From: Chionoecetes opilio
Lineage: Eukaryota; Arthropoda; Malacostraca; Decapoda; Majidae
Reading direction: 5' to 3'
Assembly: GCA_016584305.1 (NCBI GenBank)
Contig: JACEEZ010018831.1
Location: forward strand, 2,501-66,500
Length of the DNA: 64,000 nt
Shown in pieces: positions 23,217 to 34,200 of this stretch (its first letter is position 1; each line of letters opens with the position of its first letter). Under the pieces are notes generated by a model. The model ran no database searches. It saw only the letters and a program-made list of their open reading frames with translations, and was not told the origin of the DNA. Made by a program: the position numbers and the translations under genes.

Positions 23217-24060
23217 GGTGGGTGTGTGGTGTGTGTGTGTGTGTGTGGTGGGAGAGTGTGTGTGTGTGGTGGGACAGGTGGGTGTGGGGGTGTGTGTGTG
23301 GTGGGAGAGTGTGTGGGTGTGGTGGGAGAGTGTGTGGTTGTGGTGGGAGAGTGTGTGTGTGTGTGTGGTGGGAGAGTGTGTGTGTGTGTGTGGTGGGAGA
23401 GTGTGTGTGTGTGGTGGGACAGGTGGGTGTGGGGGTGTGTGTGTGTGGTGGGAGAGTGTGGTGTGTGGTGGGACAGGTGGGTGTGGGTGTGTGTGTGTGG
23501 TGGGAGAGTGTGTGGGTGTAGTGGGGGAGAGTGTGTGGGTGTGGTGGGAGAGTGGTGTGGTTGTGGTGGGAGAGTGTGTGGTTGTGGTGGGAGAGTGTGT
23601 GGTTGTGGTGGGAGAGTTTTGGTGGTGTGGTGGGAGAGTGTGTGGTTGTGGTGGGAGAGTGTGTGTGTGTGGGGGAGAGTGTGTGTGTGTGGTGGAGAGT
23701 GTGTGTGTGTGTGGTGGGAGAGTGTGTGTGGTGTGGTGGGAAAGAGTGGTGTGTGTGTGGTGGGGAGAGTGTGTGTGTGTGGTGGGAGAGTGTGTGTGTG
23801 TGGTGGGAGAGATGTGTGTGTGTGTGGTGGGAGAGTGTTGTGTGTGTGTGGTGGTGGGGAGAGTGTGTGTGTGTGTGGTGGGAGGTGTGTGGTGTGTGGT
23901 GGGAGAGTGTGTGTGTGGGGGAGGTGTGTGTTGGTGGGAGAGTGGTGTGGGGTGGTGGGAGAGGTGGTGTGTGTGGTGGGAGAGTGTGTGTGTGGTGGGA
24001 GGTGTGTGTCGTGGGTGGAGGGGTTTGTGTTTTGTGGTGGTGGTATGTGAAGGAGTGGTA
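23217..24060 (+). repeat. GT-rich minisatellite with GGTGGGAGAG core
   Basis: About 35 copies of a constant GGTGGGAGAG core joined by GT stretches of 8-20 bases; some units have GGTGGGACAGGTGGGTGTG. All three plus frames stay open (up to 345 codons of Cys/Val/Gly), as does a His/Thr/Pro-rich minus frame (417 codons). These are repeat artefacts. Confidence 0.95.
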
Positions 24061-24420
24061 GTGGTGGTGGGGGTGTGGTGGTGTGTGTGGTGTGGTGGTG
24101 TGTGTGTGTGTGTGGTGGTGGTGTGTGTGTGAGTGTGTGGTGGTGGTGTGTGTGATGGATGTGGAGGGATGTGCGTGTGTGTGTGACTGGCTGTGGTGGT
24201 GGTGTGAGCTATATGTAACGTGATGGCTGGTGGTGGTGTGTGGTGTGATGTGTGGTGGTGGTGCACATGGTGATAGAATATAGTGACGGTGGTGTGTGTG
24301 GTGGTGTGAGAGTGCTGTGGTGGGCTGTGGCAGTGTGTGAGTGTGTGGAGGGATGTGCGTGCGTGCGTGTGTGACTGTGGTTGGTAATTTGATATAATGT
24401 GAAGTGAAAAGTGTGTGTGT
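24061..24420 (+). repeat. GGT/GT repeats with the same flank as at 14.7 kb
   Basis: Blocks GTGGTGGGCTGTGG, GGAGGGATGTGCGTG and GACTGTGGTTGGTAATTTGA repeat the order seen at 14860-14960. A partial third copy lies at about 24145-24200. Confidence 0.8.
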
Positions 24421-24639
24421 GTGTGTGTTTGATGGTGGTATGGTGAATGGTAGTATGGTGACTCTATAGTGACTGTATAGTGATAAGTGACTGATGAGAC
24501 TAACTATAAAGAAACATGTGGTGATAAATGTAGATATATTTTTATAAAGGTTTAATAGTCGTAATTTTTTCTCTTTTCAGATCTTTTTGTCTTCTCTGCA
24601 TCCTTAATTACCTTTTTCTACTCCTCGTTCAGTCGTTAA

Positions 24640-25852
24640 CTCTTCCTCCTCGTTTAGTCGTTAGCCTCCTCCTCCTTCTCCTCCACCTCCTCGTTTTAAT
24701 CGTTAGCCTCTTCCTCCTCCTCGTTTAATCGTTAGCCTCCTCCTCCTCCACCTCCACTCCTCGTCAATCGTTAGCCTCCTCTCCTCCACCCCTCGGTCAA
24801 TCGTTAGCCTCCTCCTCCTCCACCTCCTCGGTCAATCGTTAGCCTCCTCCTCCTCCACCTCCTCGGTCAATCGTTAGCCTCCTCCTCCTCCACCTCCTCG
24901 GTCAATCGTTAGCCTCCTCCTCCTCCACCTCCTCGGTCAATCGTTAGCCTCCTCCTCCTCCACCTCCTCGGTCAATCGTTAGCCTCCTCCTCCTCCACCT
25001 CCTCGGTCAATCGTTAGCCTCCTCCTCCTCCTCCTCGGTCATTCGTTAGCCTCCTCCTCCTCCTCCTCGGTCAATCGTTAGCCTCCTCCTCCTCCTCCTC
25101 GGTCAATCGTTAGCCTCCTCCTCCTCCTCCTCCTCCTCGGTCAATCGTTAGCCTTTCCTCCTCCTCGGTCAATCGTTAGCCTCCTCCTCCTCCTCGGTCA
25201 ATCGTTAGCCTCCTCCTCCTCCTCCTCGGTCAATCGTTAGCCTCCTCCACCTCCTCGGTCAATCGTTAGCCTCCTCCTCCTCCACCTCCTCGGTCAATCG
25301 TTAGCCTCCTCCTCCTCCACCTCCTCGGTCAATCGTTAGCCTCCTCCTCCTCCTCCTCCTCCTCCTCGGTCAATCGTTAGCCTCCTCCTCCTCCTCCTCG
25401 GTCAATCGTTAGCCTCCTCCACCTCTCGGTCAATCGTTAGCCTCCTCCTCCTCCACCTCCTCGGTCAATCGTTAGCCTCCTCCTCCTCCACCTCCTCGGT
25501 CAATCGTTAGCCCTCCTCCTCCTCCTCCTCCTCCTCGGTCAATCGTTAGCCTCCTCCTCCTCCTCCTCGGTCAATCGTTAGCCTCCTCCTCCTCCTCCTC
25601 GGTCAATCGTTAGCTCCTCCTCCTCCTCCTCCTCCTCGGTCAATCGTTAGCCTCCTCCTCCTCCTCCTCGGTCCAATCGTTAGCCTCCTCCACCTCCTCG
25701 TCAATCGTTAGCCTCCTCCTACCTCCTCCTCCGGTCAATCGTTAGCCTCCTCCTCCTCCTCCTCGGTCAATCGTTAGCCTCCTCCTCCTCCTCGTTTAAT
25801 CGTTACCCTCCATTCCTCCTCCTCCTCCTCCTCCTCCTCCTCCCTCAAGACA
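24640..25852 (+). repeat. CTC-based minisatellite with GGTCAATCGTTAGC core
   Basis: About 33 copies of the 15-base core GGTCAATCGTTAGCC separated by (CTC)n of varying length, often with one CAC (35-bp unit). The core hardly changes while the spacer length does. Starts with looser GTTTAATCGTTAGCC units. Confidence 0.96.
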
Positions 25853-25853
25853 A

Positions 25854-25979
25854 AACAACATCTTAGTAAACGACAACAAGAGTATGGCGTCTGTACTCAA
25901 TGATTACTTCAATGCAGTTTTTATTAAAGAAGACGAAGCTCCATTACCAGAACCAGTTATCATAATTACAGACAAGTAA
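25854..25979 (+). pseudogene. LINE fragment (pre-RT linker)
   Basis: A 41-codon frame ending in TAA reads NNILVNDNKSMASVLNDYF, then NAVFIKEDEAPLPEP. The pattern 'new subunits, ... A-LN-YF-SVFT-E' is characteristic of the region between endonuclease and reverse transcriptase in Jockey/CR1-type LINEs. Only this scrap is present, directly after the CTC minisatellite. Assignment is by pattern recognition. Confidence 0.55.
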
Positions 25980-26503
25980 ATGATATTGATAACAGCACAG
26001 ATAATGATAGGTCAGGGGCGCACCTAGGAAATTTTCACAGATATTTTTTTCTTGCCAGCCATTATATTCATTAAACCCGCCAGATTTTTCGCTAGCCTCT
26101 GGATGGTAAATTTTTCCGCCCTTCAGCTGATTCCCTTTTCAGGCCTTATTTCTTATTTCTGCTACTGCCACAATAGTTTTGGTGGTGTTAGATGCTTGTC
26201 CAGGGCATTACAAGGCTGCTAAATGATTGGCATGGACTCAGTAGACAGGTATACGTTAGTGCGGAGTTATTAGGGAGCTTTAAATGGAGGCTGGTAAATT
26301 CATGGATGGGGATGAAAGGTGATGTAGTAGTGTTAAGTAACAGGAACTACACGTGTAGGTCTCGCGGCTCTTGTAGCTTCCTTATTTTCCTTATGTTCTT
26401 ATGACGTGAAGCCATAGTGTCCACTAAATCAAGGTTTATGTATGTGCGTTCACTGTCACACATGCTAGAACCTTTATTTTTTTTGTTAAACGACTTATTA
26501 GTA

Positions 26504-26534
<31 letters not shown>

Positions 26535-26563
26535 GAGGCGGCTCTCTCTTCCCCTCTCAGGAC
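25980..26563. other. Unassigned sequence with short CT tract
   Basis: Includes a 70-codon plus frame (26192-26404) without known domain, a phrase CTTCCTTATTTTCCTTATG typical of interspersed repeats, and a (CT)n tract at 26508-26534 directly before the 26.56-kb transposon. Confidence 0.4.
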
Positions 26564-26920
26564 CAGGTCACTTAGGGCGATTCGGCTTCACATTAGGTGA
26601 AGGAAAGTATGTTTGAGGGTCTTATCCTAAGCATTTTGTGCCGCTGAATCCGAAAATCGTAGTTGGGTCACTCGTTAGCGGTAAGTTTTCGCGCAATTTG
26701 CATTTGGCAATTGGCAATAAAATTGGCAATTACAAATTGCAGAATGAGAACCAGACGTCGTAGAGACCTCGTTTTGGACTCAAATTGAAGCTTATTAAGA
26801 GTTTCATTAAAATGTTATTGAGTATTCGTGGTTGTATCTGTTCGCATTACTGACTATATGGAAATTAGAGATAGTGGAAAAAAATGGAAAAAATATAAAA
26901 GGAATAATTTTTGGCCTTAA
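26564..26920 (+). repeat. Left terminal inverted repeat
   Basis: Matches the reverse complement of 29901-30270 over its whole length with a few indels, e.g. shared GCCGCTGAATCCGAAAATCG and CAGACGTCGTAGAGACCTCG. Contains a run of TTGGCAATT-type subterminal repeats at about 26705-26735 that could be protein-binding sites. Confidence 0.93.
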
Positions 26921-27162
26921 TTTCACATCAAAAGTCATGAAATGTTTCTGGCTGTATCTGTTCTCATAAAGGCACTACCGTCTGATTAATAGAAAATGGT
27001 AACTTTTCTCTGACTGTCCCCTCATGGTCGTATTTTATGACATACGGTAATGAAATTTCGCAAATAAATGTAAATTTCATTGGCTATAATTTTAGAAATT
27101 AGCTATAAACCCGTAATAAAATAATTCATTTATTATATCGCACATTTTCCTTCCCAGGTCCG

Positions 27163-29536
27163 CAATGAATCGTGTGTCATTTGCGGTGCAACTAACGGAG
27201 ATGTGGTCCTTCGACCTCGGACGCCCAAGGAGGATGTTCGGAGTATGCTGGCCAAGTGGGCTTCGAAAGGCGAATTCGTAGAGGCCCACAGGAGGTCCTC
27301 TAGAAGGGACGAGCTTGTTCTTGAGCAAGTTGAGCTTGAGCAAGTTCTCCATGACGTACGTCAAGATGGTCCTCCTGCTTTTGAACTACACCAGGGCTGT
27401 GCGGACAGGAGACTGGGCGCTGCACCTGAAGACGTTGGAGGAGTTCGGACCGTTCTTCTTCGCCATGAATCGAAGCTCCTACGCCCGGTTCGTCCCGGTT
27501 TACGTGGCCATGATGCAGGACCTCCGCCTCAAGAATCCAAGAGCGTGGACGTACTTGGAGAAACACTGGGTCGTCCGTAAGTCGTTGGTACCTTTCACGT
27601 CCCTTGGCTGCGACCATGCCTTGGAACAGGTGAACCGGACTCTGAAAGGTGACGGTGGGCTTGTAGGGATCACGAAAAATCCCTCGACGAGGACCAAGTT
27701 CTTCTTGATCCAAGACGAACTCTTGGCAATCAAGGCCAAATCATTCGGAAGTTCTGCTACGGCATCAAAGCACCACAAGGACAGCCCAGCGGTCACGAAG
27801 AAGACACACGAGATGACCAAAGAGGTTGCTGGTCTTCTTCGCCAGCATAACCCCTTCACTCGCGAGAAAGCCCAACTCACCACCGTCCTTTCCCGCAAGG
27901 TTGTTCCAGATAAGATGGGGGACGCACTGACAAGAATCGAGGAGACTGGCAAGGAAGCTCTCTTGAAGTACGAAGAGGGAAGGATCAGGACTGCGCAGCA
28001 AAGTCCATGGGAGGTCCTGCATCGTCAGCCTACCAATACATTCAAAACGCTGGGCAAGAAAGCCAAAGTTTCAATTGGAGGGAAGCAGGTGATTGTCACG
28101 GGATCCTCAGACTTCACTCGGCGCCTGCTGCTCGCCCTCCAACTCGACAGCAGTCCTGGACCTTCGCACCATCATCTCCAACTATGAGCTCTCCCTGTTC
28201 CCTCTTGCCCTCTTGACGACCAAGGCCACCCGCGGGTCACGACAAAAAGTGCCCTTCTCAGGGTTCTGGAGAAGATGAACGCGGCGGTCTCCACGGCCTC
28301 GCAAACCCCTTCATCCTCTCGCGTGCTGGTCCTCGACGGGATGGCTATCCTTCAGCAGCCTGTTTCCGGCTCAGCAAACTTTAAGGACCTGGTTGGATCC
28401 CTCCTGCAGAGAGTTGCCCAACAGGGTGTTGGCTACGGGGATTTTGCACCTTGTCTTTGACAGGTACGACATCGGCGCGTCCCTCAAAGACAAGACGAGG
28501 GAACAGCGAGCCCGAGGTGGAGGATACGATATCGACATCCAAGCAGCGACGAGGATCAAGCTGGAATGACCATGGCTAACATCTTGTCCACCAAAAGCAA
28601 CAAGACTGCTATGACCTCTCTCATTGCCTCCCAAATCCAGCACCATTCATGGGGATTACGCGTCGTCTGCGCGTGGCGCGACAAAGCCGTGGCAACTTCT
28701 GGACCGGACGGAGCCAAGTTCGCTTCAGAACAAGAGGAAGCGGACACTAAGATGATATATCATCTCTCCATGCTCGACAAAGATGTGGAGGCAACCGTAG
28801 TTTCTCCGGACACTGACGTCCTCGTCCTCCTCCTCCGACACTTCCCCAAGATACCCCCCCAACACGTGCCTCCAGCTTGGCAAGACGACTTTCAACGTTC
28901 AGCTCATCCACGATGAACTGGGCTCTCACGCGGATGTGATCACGTCCTTCCATGCTCTGACTGGTTGCGACAACCACTTGCGCCCTCTTCAGGAAAGGCA
29001 AGTTGCAAGCTTGGCCTGTGTTCCAGGCGGCCGACCAGGCAACCCTCGACGCTTTGGGTACACTCCGAAGCCCTGGTCCGCTGACGCAAGAGAGCCTGGA
29101 CGTGCTGTGCCGATTCGTGAGCAGAATTTACGGATATACCTGCTCTCTGCCGCAGGCGAGGTGGACGGCACTTCAGAAGAAGAAGGTTGGAGCAGCACTG
29201 GCCCCTCCGACAGTCAACGCCCACCACCCAGCACATTATGCAGCCCAGCTACAGGCCGTCGTCTGGGAGGGGGCTGTGAAGGAGGAGTTGGTGACCCTCG
29301 ACCCAACCAAGTACGGCTACGGACCAAACCTGGCGCCTATCCCTTCCACCCTGCCTCCCGCCCCGCAAAGTATCATGGATGGGATGCAGTGCGGATGCAA
29401 GACGAACTGCTCGACCAATCGCTGCCGCTGTCAACGCCTGCAGACTCCTTGTTCGGAGCTTTGCGATTGCTCCCCCGAGATGTGCATCAACGACGAGGAA
29501 GATGGGCATGAGGACGTCGATGGCGTAGACGACTAG
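27163..29536 (+). pseudogene. Frame-broken transposon protein: CxxC / XPG-PIN-like / CXC
   Basis: Translation starts after a strong 3' splice-site-like TTTTCCTTCCCAG (ends 27161). Frame 2 opens with NESCVICGATNGDVVLRPRT, a CxxC knuckle. Near 27350 it moves to frame 3, with a long GDWALHLKTLEEFGPFFFA / SSYARFVPVYVAMM block to about 28120. Frame 1 then gives LDLRTIISNYELSLFPLALL. Frame 3 resumes near 28275 with VLVLDGMAILQQP, frame 1 covers VFDRYDIGASLKD to 28569, and frame 3 carries SEQEEADTKMIYHL and VVSPDTDVLVLLLRHF (28797-28844). Frame 1 then has HALTGCDN (28951-28974), and frame 2 runs from about 29000 to the TAG at 29536. The Asp-rich strands resemble XPG/PIN nucleases (metal-dependent DNA cutting). 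The same family order is known from many uncharacterised aquatic-animal proteins. About six frameshifts: real decay or base error. Confidence 0.75.
29390..29470 (+). other. Tesmin/TSO1-type CXC motif
   Basis: Near the protein's C-terminus, cysteines follow C-x-C-x3-C-x4-C-x-C-x6-C-x3-C-x-C, ending SELCDC. This is one half of a CRC/tesmin-type zinc-binding motif that binds DNA in other proteins. It is followed by an acidic tail (EDGHEDVDGVDD). Confidence 0.8.
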
Positions 29537-29675
29537 ATATTCGATTTTTTTTCAACTTGTGAACGCTCGCTATCGCAAGTAAGGGATTTTTTTGTGTTCT
29601 AATTGTTATTTTCCAAAAATACGCGGAGGAGACTCGGTTTCGTTGTTTGAAATTTTGTGTTCTGGATTAATACTC

Positions 29676-29757
29676 GGGTCACTTCGGGCGGAAAAAAGGC
29701 TTTCGCTTCACCTTAGGTGAAGGAAGTATTTTGAGGGTCTTATCCTAAGCATTTTTC
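29676..29757 (+). repeat. Extra internal copy of the transposon terminus
   Basis: CGGGTCACTTCGGGCGG and the following 65 bases repeat the outer left end (26564-26640) in direct orientation, including the palindrome and GAGGGTCTTATCCTAAGCAT. It lies 140 bp after the gene's stop and 145 bp before the right terminal repeat. Confidence 0.9.
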
Positions 29758-29900
29758 AGTTGAAATACCCTGTTTCTACGCAATAATTGTACCCACCCTT
29801 GCACAAATTCGTTAATTAAATGTGTCCTAGAACAATTGTTTTGTTATTTTACTTTTTTTACTAATTAAAATTTAGTTTTTAATTATTAAGAACTCAGGCT

Positions 29901-30270
29901 TTAAGGCCAAAATTATTACTTTTATTTTTTCCCAATTTTTTTCCACTTATCTCTAATTTCCATTATAGATCAGTAATCCGAACAGATACAACCACGGAGT
30001 ACTCAATAACATTTTATGCACTCTTAATAAGCTTCAATTTGAGTCCAAAACGAGGTCTCTACGACGTCTGGTTCTCATTCTGCAATTTGTAATTGCCAAT
30101 TTTATTGCCAAATTGCCAAATTGCAATTGCGCGAAAACTTACCGCTAACGAGTGACCCAACTACGATTTTCGGATTCAGCGGCACAAATGCTTAGGATAA
30201 CTAGGCGCCCTCGAAATACTTCGCTTCACCTAAGGTTGAAGCGCAGCCTTTTTTCCGCCCTAATGACCCG
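29901..30270 (-). repeat. Right terminal inverted repeat
   Basis: Reverse complement of the left repeat. The outermost 30 bases include an insertion relative to the left end (GGAAAAAAGGCTGCG against GATTCGG), and that longer form is also in the internal copy at 29676. Confidence 0.93.
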
Positions 30271-30479
30271 ACTAACCTCGTCCTCTCTCATCGTCGCTCG
30301 TCATCATCATTCTCTCCCGTCTCTCTCACCAATCATCTCTCTCTCAAAAATTCTCTCTCTCATTCCTCAGTAAAGAACTCTATCTCTCTCCTCTCTCTCT
30401 CTCATCTCTCCTCTCTCTCTCCTCTCTTTTCTCTCTCGTCCTTCTCCTCTGAGTCTCTCTCCTCATCTCTCTCTCTTCT

Positions 30480-30518
<39 letters not shown>

Positions 30519-30604
30519 CTCTCGTCCATCTCTCTCTCTCCTCTATCTCTCTCTTCTCGTCCTCTCTCTTTCTCTCTCTGCATCTCTCTCTCTCTCCTCC
30601 TCTC

Positions 30605-30636
<32 letters not shown>

Positions 30637-31201
30637 TCTCTCCTCTCTCTACTCATCTCTCTCTCTCTCTCTCATCATGTCTCCGGTCCCTCTTCTCTCT
30701 CTCGTCTCATCTCTCTCCTCTCTCTCTCTCCTCGTCTCTTATCCTCTCTCATCTCTCTTCTCTCTCAATTCTCCTCTCTCTCTCTCCTCTCTCTATCCCG
30801 TCATCTCGGTCTCCTCTCTCTCTCTCTCTCCTCTCTCTCGTCTCTCTCTCTCATCTCTCTCTCTCTCTCCTCTCCATCTTCTCTCTCTCTCTCTCTCTCG
30901 CTACTCGCTCCTCTCTCTTCTCCTCTCCTCTCTCTCTCTCCGGTCTCTAAATCTTCTTCCTCTCCTTCTCGTTTCTCTCTCTCTCATCTCTTCTTCCTCT
31001 CTCTCTCTCCTCTTGCTCTCTCGCTCTCTCGTCCTCTCTCTCTCGTTAATCGTCTCTCTCGTCTCATCTCTCCTTATATCTCTCTCTCTCTCCCTCTCTC
31101 TCTCTCCGTTCTCTCTCTCTCTCCTGTTTTTCCTCTCTCTCTGCTCTCGTCTCTCTTCCTGTCTCGTCTCTCTCTCCCGCTCTCGTCCCTCATTTCTCCC
31201 G

Positions 31202-31232
<31 letters not shown>

Positions 31233-31262
31233 TCGCTCTTCCGCTCCGCTTCTCGCTCTCAT
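30271..31262 (+). repeat. (CT)n microsatellite
   Basis: About 1 kb of CT repeats with interruptions (CTCATCT, CTCGTCT, CTCC). It joins the transposon on its left to the satellite on its right. The 225-codon Ser/Leu frame is an artefact. Confidence 0.95.
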
Positions 31263-34200
31263 CTCAGGAACCTACCTGTCTTTCTCAGGAACTACTCTCT
31301 CTTTCTCAGGAACTGCCTCCTTTCCTCAGGAACTCAACCTCTCTTTCCTCATGAACTCCTCTCTTTCTCGGACTACCTCTTTCTCAGGAAACTGACCTTC
31401 CTCTTTCTCAGGAAGCTACATCGCTCTCTCAGGCTCCTCTCTCTCTCTCAGACCTCTCTTTCTCAGAACTCCCTCGTTTCTCAGACCTCCTCTTCCTCAG
31501 GAAACTACCTCTTTCCCTCCGGAACTACCTCTTTCTCAGGACTACTACCCTTTCTCAGACTTACTCTCTTTCTCAGTAACTACCTCTCTCTCTCCCCAGG
31601 ACCTCCTCCTCTCTCATGAACTACCTCTTTCTCGGAACTACCTCTTTCTCAGACTACCTCTTCTCAGACCTCTCTTTCTCAGAACCTACCCTCGTTCTCA
31701 GGAAACTTCCTCTTTCTCTCAGGACACTACCTCTTCTCAGAACTAACCTCTCTTTCTCTCGGAACTACCTCTCTCTCATCTCAGTAACTACCTCTCTCAG
31801 ACCTACCTGCTTCTCAGGACTACCTCTTTCTTTCTCAGGAAACTACCCTCTTCTCGGAACTAACACTCTGTTCTCAGGACTACCTCTTTCTCATGAACTA
31901 ACCCCTCTCTTTCTTATGAACTACATCTTTTTCTTAGGAACTACTTCTTTCTCATGACCCGAACCTCTTTCTCATGCAACCATAGCTCTTTCTTCAGGAA
32001 CTACCGTCTTTCTCAGGACCCTACCTCTTTCTCCAGTAACTACCCTCTTTCTCAGGAATACCTCTTTTGCTCAGGAACCCTAACCTTCTTTTCTCAGAAA
32101 CTACACTCTTTCTCAGGAACATACTCTTTCTCAGGAACTGCCTCTCAGGAACTACCACTCTTTCTCAGGAACTACCTCTTTCTCATGAACTACTCTTCTC
32201 AGGAACTACCTCTTTCTCTCAGGAACTACTCTTTCTCAGGAACTACCTCTTTCTCAGGAACTACCTCTTTCTCAGGCAACTACCTCTTTCTCAGACATAC
32301 CGTCCGTTCTCACAGGAACTACCTCTTTCTCAGGAACTACTCTTTTTGCTGCAGGACTAAACGCTCTTTCCTCAGACTAACCTCCTCTCTTCGTCAGTGA
32401 ACTACCTCCTTTTCTGCAGAAACTACAAGTCTTAATCTCAGTAACTACATCTCTCAGGAACTACCTCTCTCAGGAACTACCTCCTCTCAGGACAGCTAAC
32501 CGCTCTCAGGAACTAATTCTCTCAGTAAACTAATTCTCTCAGGATTCGTGGCCTCTCTCAGGAACCTACCTCTCGAGGAACTAAACTACATCTCACGGAA
32601 CTACCTCTTCTCAGGAACTACTCTCGGGAAACTACCTCTCCAGGAACTACCTCTCTCAGGAACTACCTCTCTCAGGAACTACCTTCTCTCAGGAACTACC
32701 TCTCTCAGTAAACTACCTTCTCGGAAACTACTCTCTCAGGAACTACCTCATCGAAGGGACTGAATCCTCTCTCCAGGACTACCTTACTCCTCATGAACTA
32801 CATCTCACTCTCAAGAACTCCTCTCTTTCTCAGAACTACCTCTCTTTTCTCCGGACTACTCTCTAGGACCTTTACCTCTCTTTCTCTCTCGGAAATACCT
32901 CTTTTTCAGGAACTCCCTCTCTCACTAACACCTCTCTCACGAACTACCTCTTTCTCAAGAACTACCTACTTGCTCAGGAACTACAATTCTTTTTCATGAA
33001 CTACCTCTCTTTCTCTCAGAACGACCTCTCTTCTCTCATGAACGACCTCTCTCTCCTCAGGAACTACTCTCATCTCAGGAACTTAAACCTCTTTTCTCTC
33101 AGAACTACCTCTTTATCCCAGGAACTACCTCTCTTTCTCTCTTCAGGAACAACCTCTCTTTCTCTCAGGACTACCTCCTTTCCTCTTCTCAGGAAACTCC
33201 TCTCTTTCTCTCGCAGGACCCACTCTCGTTCTCTCTCAGGAACTGAACCTCTCTTTTCTCTCATTAATTACCTCTGTTCTTTGAACTACCTCTTTCTGCA
33301 GGAACTTACCTCTCTCAGGACCTACCTCTCAGGCACTACCTCTTTCTCTCTCAGAATACCTACTTTCTCTCGAGGGAACTACCTCTCTTTCTCTCTCAGG
33401 AAACTACCTCATTTTTCTCAGACTACCTCTTTTCTCAGGAACTACCTGCTTCTCAGGAACACCTTTCTCAGAACTACCTCTTTCCTCAGGAACTACCCTC
33501 TTTCTCAGTGACTAACCATCTTTCTGAGGAATGGTCCCGGCTTTTCTGGGAACTACCTCTTTCTCAGACCTCTCTTCTCAGGACCTACCTCTTTCTTCTC
33601 AGGAACTACCTCTGTCTCAGAACTACCGTCTTTTCTCAGGAACTATCCTCTTTCTCAGTAACTACCTTTTTCCTCAGGAACGACTCTTTTTTCAATGACT
33701 ACCTCTTTTCTCAGTAACTACCTCTTTCTCAGGAACTACCTCTTCTCAAGACTACCTCTTTCTCAGAAACGGCTACCTCTTTCTGCAGGACACTACGCTC
33801 TTTTTCTCAGGAACACTCTTTCTCAGGAATACCTCTTTCTCAGAACTACCCTCTTTCGCTCAGGAAGTACCTCTTCTCAATGAACTAACCCTTCTCAGGA
33901 ACTAACTCTTTCTCGGAACTACCTCTTTCTCAGGAACTACCTCTTTCTCAGGAATTACGCGTCTTTCTGCCGGAAAACCCTATATACCGTCTCCTTTAGA
34001 TTCATGAACTACCTCTCCTTTCTCAGGAACTACCTCTTTCTCAGGAACTACCTTATCTCTTTCGCAGAACGACCTCTACTTTCTCAGGAACTACAACTCT
34101 TTCTCAGGAACTACCTCCTTCTCAGGAACTACCTCTTTCTCACGGAACTACCTCTTTCTCTTCTCAGGACTACCTTTTCTCAGGAACTACCTCTTTCATC

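Larger units (their letters stand above)
26564..30270 (+). mobile_element. TIR DNA transposon, Academ-like (candidate)
   Basis: The ends are inverted repeats of about 360 bp (26564-26920 and 29901-30270) with very high identity. The outer part reads GGTCACTTAGGGCG on the left and GGTCATTAGGGCGG on the minus strand at the right. Both ends carry the 17-base palindrome CTTCACCTTAGGTGAAG or a close variant. Between them lies a single broken gene (27163-29536) with CxxC, XPG/PIN-like and CXC modules. Both flanks are CT-rich, so it seems to have entered a CT microsatellite; no target duplication can be fixed. The superfamily call rests on the XPG-type nuclease and Cys-rich modules that Academ transposases are reported to carry, and is an inference. 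Confidence 0.7.

Noticed and set aside
23013..24266. 417-codon His/Thr/Pro-rich minus frame and 345-codon Cys/Val/Gly plus frame
   Set aside because: Both are translations of GT repeats; all frames are open because the repeat lacks stops.
22851..25852. CRISPR-like array (core separated by spacers) at 24.6-25.85 kb
   Set aside because: Spacers are (CTC)n of varying length, not unique sequences, and the genome is eukaryotic.
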